From the NCBI GenBank assembly GCA_018823105.1, contig JAHJJH010000224.1:1-47077 (forward strand): a stretch of DNA of 47,077 nt, read 5' to 3'. Position numbers and translations under genes: made by a program. This document shows, piece after piece, positions 44,057 through 47,077 of the stretch (positions are counted from its first letter, which is position 1; each line of letters starts with the position of its first letter). The notes beneath the pieces were generated by a model, which ran no database searches, was not told where the DNA came from, and worked only from the letters and a program-made list of their open reading frames with translations. This DNA is from Verrucomicrobiota bacterium. Lineage in GTDB: Bacteria; Verrucomicrobiota; Kiritimatiellia; CAIQIC01; JAGNIJ01.

Positions 44057-44917
44057 ATGAGCGACAGTCGCACACTTCTATGGGCCGCGAGGGAGCGGCG
44101 TTTTGAGCTCGGGCGACGCACCCTTCTCATGGGCGTGCTGAATGTCACGCCGGATTCTTTTTCCGACGGCGGCCGATTCCTCGATCCCAAGCGCGCCGCG
44201 GAGCAGGCCCGGCGCATGATCGCCGAGGGCGCGGACCTGCTGGACATCGGCGGGGAATCCACGCGGCCGGGCGCGGCGCCGGTGCCGGCGGACGAGGAAC
44301 TTCACCGGGTGCTCCCGGTGATCGAGGCGATCCGGGCCGGGAGTGACATTCCCCTCTCCGTGGACACCCGCAAGGCGGCGGTGGCCAGCCGCGCGCTGGA
44401 AGCCGGCGCGGACATCATCAACGACGTCTCCGCCCTGACGGCCGACCCCGGGATGCCCGAAGTGGCCGCGCGGTACCGCGCGGGCGTCATCCTGATGCAC
44501 ATGCAGGGCGCCCCCCCGACCATGCAGGCCTCCCCTCAGTACGAGCAGGTTGTGCAGGAAGTCCGCGACTACCTGGCGGCCCGGCTGGAAGCCCTGGCGG
44601 CCTGCGGCCTCGCGCGAGAGTCCATGGCCGTGGATCCCGGCATCGGCTTCGGTAAGACGCTCGAACACAATGTGCAACTCCTGGCCCGGTTGGAGACGCT
44701 GACCGCCCTGGGCCGGCCGCTGATCCTCGGAGTTTCCCGTAAAAGCTTCCTGGGCCGGATCACGGGCCGCGAGATGGGCGACCGGCTCGCGGGCAGCTTG
44801 GCGGCGGCCGCCTGGGCCATCGCCCGGGGGGCGCACGTGATTCGCGCGCACGACATAAAGGAGACTTGCGATATGGTCCGTGTCGTGGATATGTTGAGGC
44901 AGGAAAGCGTGACGTGA
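44057..44917 (+). CDS. folP: Dihydropteroate synthase FolP
   Basis: This enzyme condenses p-aminobenzoate with pterin pyrophosphate in folate synthesis and is the target of sulfonamides. It has the two family signatures 'LLMGVLNVTPDSFSDGGRFL' and 'GADLLDIGGESTRPGAAPVP', then 'IPLSVDTRKAAVASRALEAG', 'IINDVSALTADPGMPEVAAR', 'LMHMQGAPPTMQ', 'VDPGIGFGKTLEHNVQLLAR' and 'LILGVSRKSFLGRITGREMG'. The 286-residue length is normal. The start ATG 44057 has no strong ribosome site. The stop overlaps the cdaA start (GTGA). Folate made here supplies the one-carbon carrier used by the SHMT part of the fusion protein. Confidence 0.97.
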   Translation: MSDSRTLLWAARERRFELGRRTLLMGVLNVTPDSFSDGGRFLDPKRAAEQARRMIAEGADLLDIGGESTRPGAAPVPADEELHRVLPVIEAIRAGSDIPLSVDTRKAAVASRALEAGADIINDVSALTADPGMPEVAARYRAGVILMHMQGAPPTMQASPQYEQVVQEVRDYLAARLEALAACGLARESMAVDPGIGFGKTLEHNVQLLARLETLTALGRPLILGVSRKSFLGRITGREMGDRLAGSLAAAAWAIARGAHVIRAHDIKETCDMVRVVDMLRQESVT

Positions 44918-45780
44918 ACTTTCTGAACCAGATCCAGTGGCCGGGGCCGACCGGCCTGCTGGAGATCGCCTTGTTCGCCTTCGCCTTTTACTACGTCATC
45001 AAGTTCTTCCAGGGCACCCGCGGCGTCCAAATTTTATTCGGGCTGGCGGTGGTGCTGGTCGTGCTCATCGTGCTGACCAAGGTCCTGCGGCTGGACACGG
45101 TGAACTGGCTGGTCGCGCGGGCCTCGTTATACGTGGCGGTGGCGCTGGTCATCATTTTCCAGCCGGAGATCCGCCGGGCGCTGGCGGAGCTCGGCAAGCC
45201 CCACGTCTTCGCTCCGGCGCCGTCGGAACGCCACGTGGTGGACCATATCGTACACGCCGCGCTCATGCTCTCGGAACGCAAGATCGGCGCGCTGATGGCC
45301 GTCGAGCGCGAGATCGGGACGCGGGCGGTGCACGAGACCGGCGTGCGCCTCGACAGCCTGGTCACGCCGGAGCTGCTGGCCAGCATCTTCTATCCGCACA
45401 CCCCCCTCCACGACGGCGGGGTGCTGATCCGGGGTAATCGCGTGGTCGCCGCCGGCTGCATGTTCCCCCTTTCCGCGCGCGAGGAAATCAGCAAGGCCCT
45501 CGGCACGCGGCATCGCGCGGCCGTGGGCCTGACCGAGGAAACGGATGCCATCGTCGTCGTGATCTCGGAGGAGACGGGTACCATCTCCGTGGCCTACAAG
45601 GGCCGCTTGAGCCGCGGCCTGGACGAGGAGCGGCTGCGACGCATGCTGGCGGCGGTGCTCCTCAAGGCGCCCCGCCCGCAAAGCCGGATGGGCCGCGTCA
45701 AGGAGCAGCTCGACCTGACGCCGGAGGGCGTGGCCAAGACCGAGGCGGCCCGGCAGGAGGAGGACCCGCCCCGTGCCTGA
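44914..45780 (+). CDS. cdaA: Diadenylate cyclase CdaA (c-di-AMP synthase)
   Basis: This membrane-bound enzyme makes the second messenger c-di-AMP from two ATP, which controls osmolyte and potassium balance and wall homeostasis. Three membrane helices (about 12-32, 36-56, 65-82) precede the DAC domain. 'SERKIGALMAVEREIGTRAV' and 'ELLASIFYPHTPLHDGGVLI' hold the usual DGA motif, here DGG at 167-169. 'GTRHRAAVGLTEETDAIVVV' holds RHR (199-201). The start was set at GTG 44914: it overlaps the folP stop and follows AGGAAAG. The 288-residue length is slightly above typical because of a charged C-terminal tail. cdaR follows with an eight-base overlap. Confidence 0.95.
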   Translation: MNFLNQIQWPGPTGLLEIALFAFAFYYVIKFFQGTRGVQILFGLAVVLVVLIVLTKVLRLDTVNWLVARASLYVAVALVIIFQPEIRRALAELGKPHVFAPAPSERHVVDHIVHAALMLSERKIGALMAVEREIGTRAVHETGVRLDSLVTPELLASIFYPHTPLHDGGVLIRGNRVVAAGCMFPLSAREEISKALGTRHRAAVGLTEETDAIVVVISEETGTISVAYKGRLSRGLDEERLRRMLAAVLLKAPRPQSRMGRVKEQLDLTPEGVAKTEAARQEEDPPRA

Positions 45781-46735
45781 CTGGGTGTCCAGACTCCGGG
45801 ATATCCTCCAACGCCACTGGGGCGGCAAGGTGGCCGCCGTGGTCCTGGCGACCGCGACGTGGTACGGGATCCAATCCGTCATCAACTTCGAAACGCGCAT
45901 CCGCGAGGTGCCCGTGAACCTGGTCCTGCCCGACGGCTGGGCCACCCTCGACCGGTCCGCCTCCACGGTGGATATCGTCTTCCGCGGCTCGCAGGAGGAC
46001 ATCCGCTTCCTGAACCGCGACCAGGTCAAGGTCGAGCTGGACCTTCGTCAGAAGGTCCTGAACGGGACCAATCTTCTCACGCGCGTCAAGATTCTGCCGA
46101 AGCACGTCAACGCGCCCAGCGCCGTCCGGCCGATCCAGATCCGCCCGGCCGAGATCACCGTGAGCCTGGACCGCCAGGAGGAAAAGACGGTGCCGGTCAA
46201 GGCGGATTTCCAAGGCAGCCCCGCCGAGGAATACGAGGTGGAGCGCTGGGCCTGCGCGCCGACCGCCGTAGCCATCTCCGGCCCGCGCAGCCGTTTGTTG
46301 AGAATCGAGTCGGTCACCACGGCACCGATCGACCTGGAGGGCCGCACCAAGTCGTTCCGCAAAACGCGCGTGCCGGTGCAGTTGCCGCCCGAAACGGTGC
46401 TGGTCGAATCCAGTCCCGGCCAGGTGACGGTGGAGGTGACCATGGGAGAGCGCACGACCACCGAGGTGTGGCCCGGCGTGCCGGTGGACGTGCTGACCGC
46501 GCCGGGCCCGCGGGAGCATGTGCAGGTGGTGCCGACCGAAGTCACGGTGTCCGTTCGCGGTCGGGCCGAGGTCTTGAAAAAAATGGACGCGCGCGATATC
46601 CGCGTGTATGCGGACGGCTCGGAAGTGGAAAAGAGCGGGGCCTACGATCTGCCCGTGCGGGTCCACGCGCCGCCGGCACTGGCGGTGTTCAAGATTGATC
46701 CGGCCGTGGTCAGGGTAACGCTGGGGGATCGTTGA
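45773..46735 (+). CDS. cdaR: YbbR-domain protein, CdaR-like regulator of CdaA
   Basis: The product has 320 residues. A single N-terminal membrane segment ('KVAAVVLATATWYGIQSVI') is followed by tandem YbbR beta domains outside the membrane ('REVPVNLVLPDGWATLDRSA', 'RPAEITVSLDRQEEKTVPVK', 'SRLLRIESVTTAPIDLEGRT', 'PGQVTVEVTMGERTTTEVWP'). In Bacillota CdaR binds CdaA and modulates its activity, and cdaA-cdaR pairs are widely conserved. The GTG start at 45773 overlaps the cdaA stop and has AGGAGGAGG nine bases upstream. glmM, the usual third gene, is not next; a TPR protein gene follows with a TGATG overlap. Confidence 0.92.
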   Translation: MPDWVSRLRDILQRHWGGKVAAVVLATATWYGIQSVINFETRIREVPVNLVLPDGWATLDRSASTVDIVFRGSQEDIRFLNRDQVKVELDLRQKVLNGTNLLTRVKILPKHVNAPSAVRPIQIRPAEITVSLDRQEEKTVPVKADFQGSPAEEYEVERWACAPTAVAISGPRSRLLRIESVTTAPIDLEGRTKSFRKTRVPVQLPPETVLVESSPGQVTVEVTMGERTTTEVWPGVPVDVLTAPGPREHVQVVPTEVTVSVRGRAEVLKKMDARDIRVYADGSEVEKSGAYDLPVRVHAPPALAVFKIDPAVVRVTLGDR

Positions 46736-47077
46736 TGCACTTGCTCCGCCATACGCTGGCGGCACTGCTTGGCGCATGCCTGCTGGCCAGCGCCCTGGCC
46801 GCGCCGGCCGATGCCGACCTGATGATCTTCGCGTTCGCCAGTTGGGCCAAAGCGGCCGAACCCCGGCGCCGGCCGAGATCCCGCCGGACATGCCCGCGCG
46901 GACCCGCGCCGAGCTTCGCGAGATCAACCGCCGCCTGGACCAGGGCTACGGGAACATGAGCCGCGGCCGTTATCAGGAGGCCCTCTCGCAATTCCGCAGC
47001 GTGTTGAAGTTCGATCCCGCCAGCCACCGCGCTCGTTTCGGTCTCGGAAACGTGATGATCCAACTCCAGCAGTTCGA
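46735..47077 (+). CDS. Exported TPR-repeat protein, apparent frameshift, cut by window end
   Basis: The ATG at 46735 overlaps the cdaR stop. It begins a clear signal peptide ('MHLLRHTLAALLGACLLASA' then LAAPADA). After 'SWAKAAEP' at 46860 this frame turns into a low-quality Arg-rich stretch and stops at 46959. In another frame from 46866 onward the DNA encodes 'APAEIPPDMPARTRAELREI' and then a good TPR unit ('GRYQEALSQFRSVLKFDPAS', 'HRARFGLGNVMIQLQQF') to the window end. One extra C in the C run at 46861-46864 would join the two. Either this is a base-call or assembly error or the gene is truly broken. An alternative is translation of the TPR part from ATG 46890. Confidence 0.65.

Overview
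The window is about 47 kb of GC-rich bacterial chromosome with dense, mostly housekeeping gene content. No rRNA, tRNA, CRISPR array or intact mobile element was seen, and no gene-free stretch exceeds 300 bases. The mix suggests the PVC superphylum, most likely Kiritimatiellota or a close relative. The reasons are secreted proteins with 'DWDADGMPDGWE'-type C-termini, FIST plus hybrid-kinase signalling, RsbU-type phosphatases with large sensor domains, abundant GC-rich intergenic hairpins, and TTCCAAtnATTGGAA palindromes. This placement is inference; no marker gene was compared.

Layout. 1-6.3 kb: a DUF697-like membrane protein (cut by the window start), a GlgX-type debranching enzyme, CutA, a lipoprotein and a GH13 alpha-glucanase. 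6.5-10.1 kb: a small surface-polysaccharide group (PaaK/CapK-like adenylating enzyme, methyltransferase-like protein, O-antigen ligase/polymerase) ending in a relic of an integron-type integrase. 10.4-13.6 kb: two tandem SPFH proteins with triplicated beta repeats ahead of the SPFH domain. 13.7-18.4 kb (minus): purA-uppS-cdsA-rseP and a small membrane protein, an envelope-biogenesis operon. 18.6-22.5 kb: a partner-switching set (RsbU-like phosphatase, STAS antagonist, RsbW-like kinase) interrupted by an opposed DUF362 gene. 22.6-28 kb (minus): thrC, a HEAT-repeat exported protein, a 12-copy repeat solenoid protein and a PflX-type radical SAM protein. 28-31.3 kb: a FIST sensor protein overlapping a hybrid histidine kinase.

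31.3-36.8 kb (minus) holds the most unusual unit. It is a tightly overlapping operon purD-purE-(inactive-looking S41 protein)-(LMW tyrosine phosphatase::RpiB::SHMT triple fusion). The purine enzymes are co-transcribed with enzymes that make ribose-5-phosphate, glycine and one-carbon units, so the operon reads as a purine-precursor supply unit. 37-41.9 kb: a 1654-residue secreted GH13 enzyme with repeated N-terminal modules. 42-47 kb: ftsH-folP-cdaA-cdaR, linking proteolysis, folate and c-di-AMP synthesis, then the start of a TPR protein with an apparent frameshift.

The intergenic regions are rich in structure. Features include two near-identical strong promoter leaders (6296-6351 and 10195-10250), REP-like hairpin pairs with CTACAG/CTGTAG feet, a 26-bp perfect palindrome, helically phased palindromes, and a cloverleaf-like repeat that has become the coding sequence of the PurE C-terminal tail. 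I did not find a defence system or a recognisable new mobile system. The best candidates for new biology are the triple fusion, the vault-like SPFH pair, the GNDxY solenoid and the phased palindromes.
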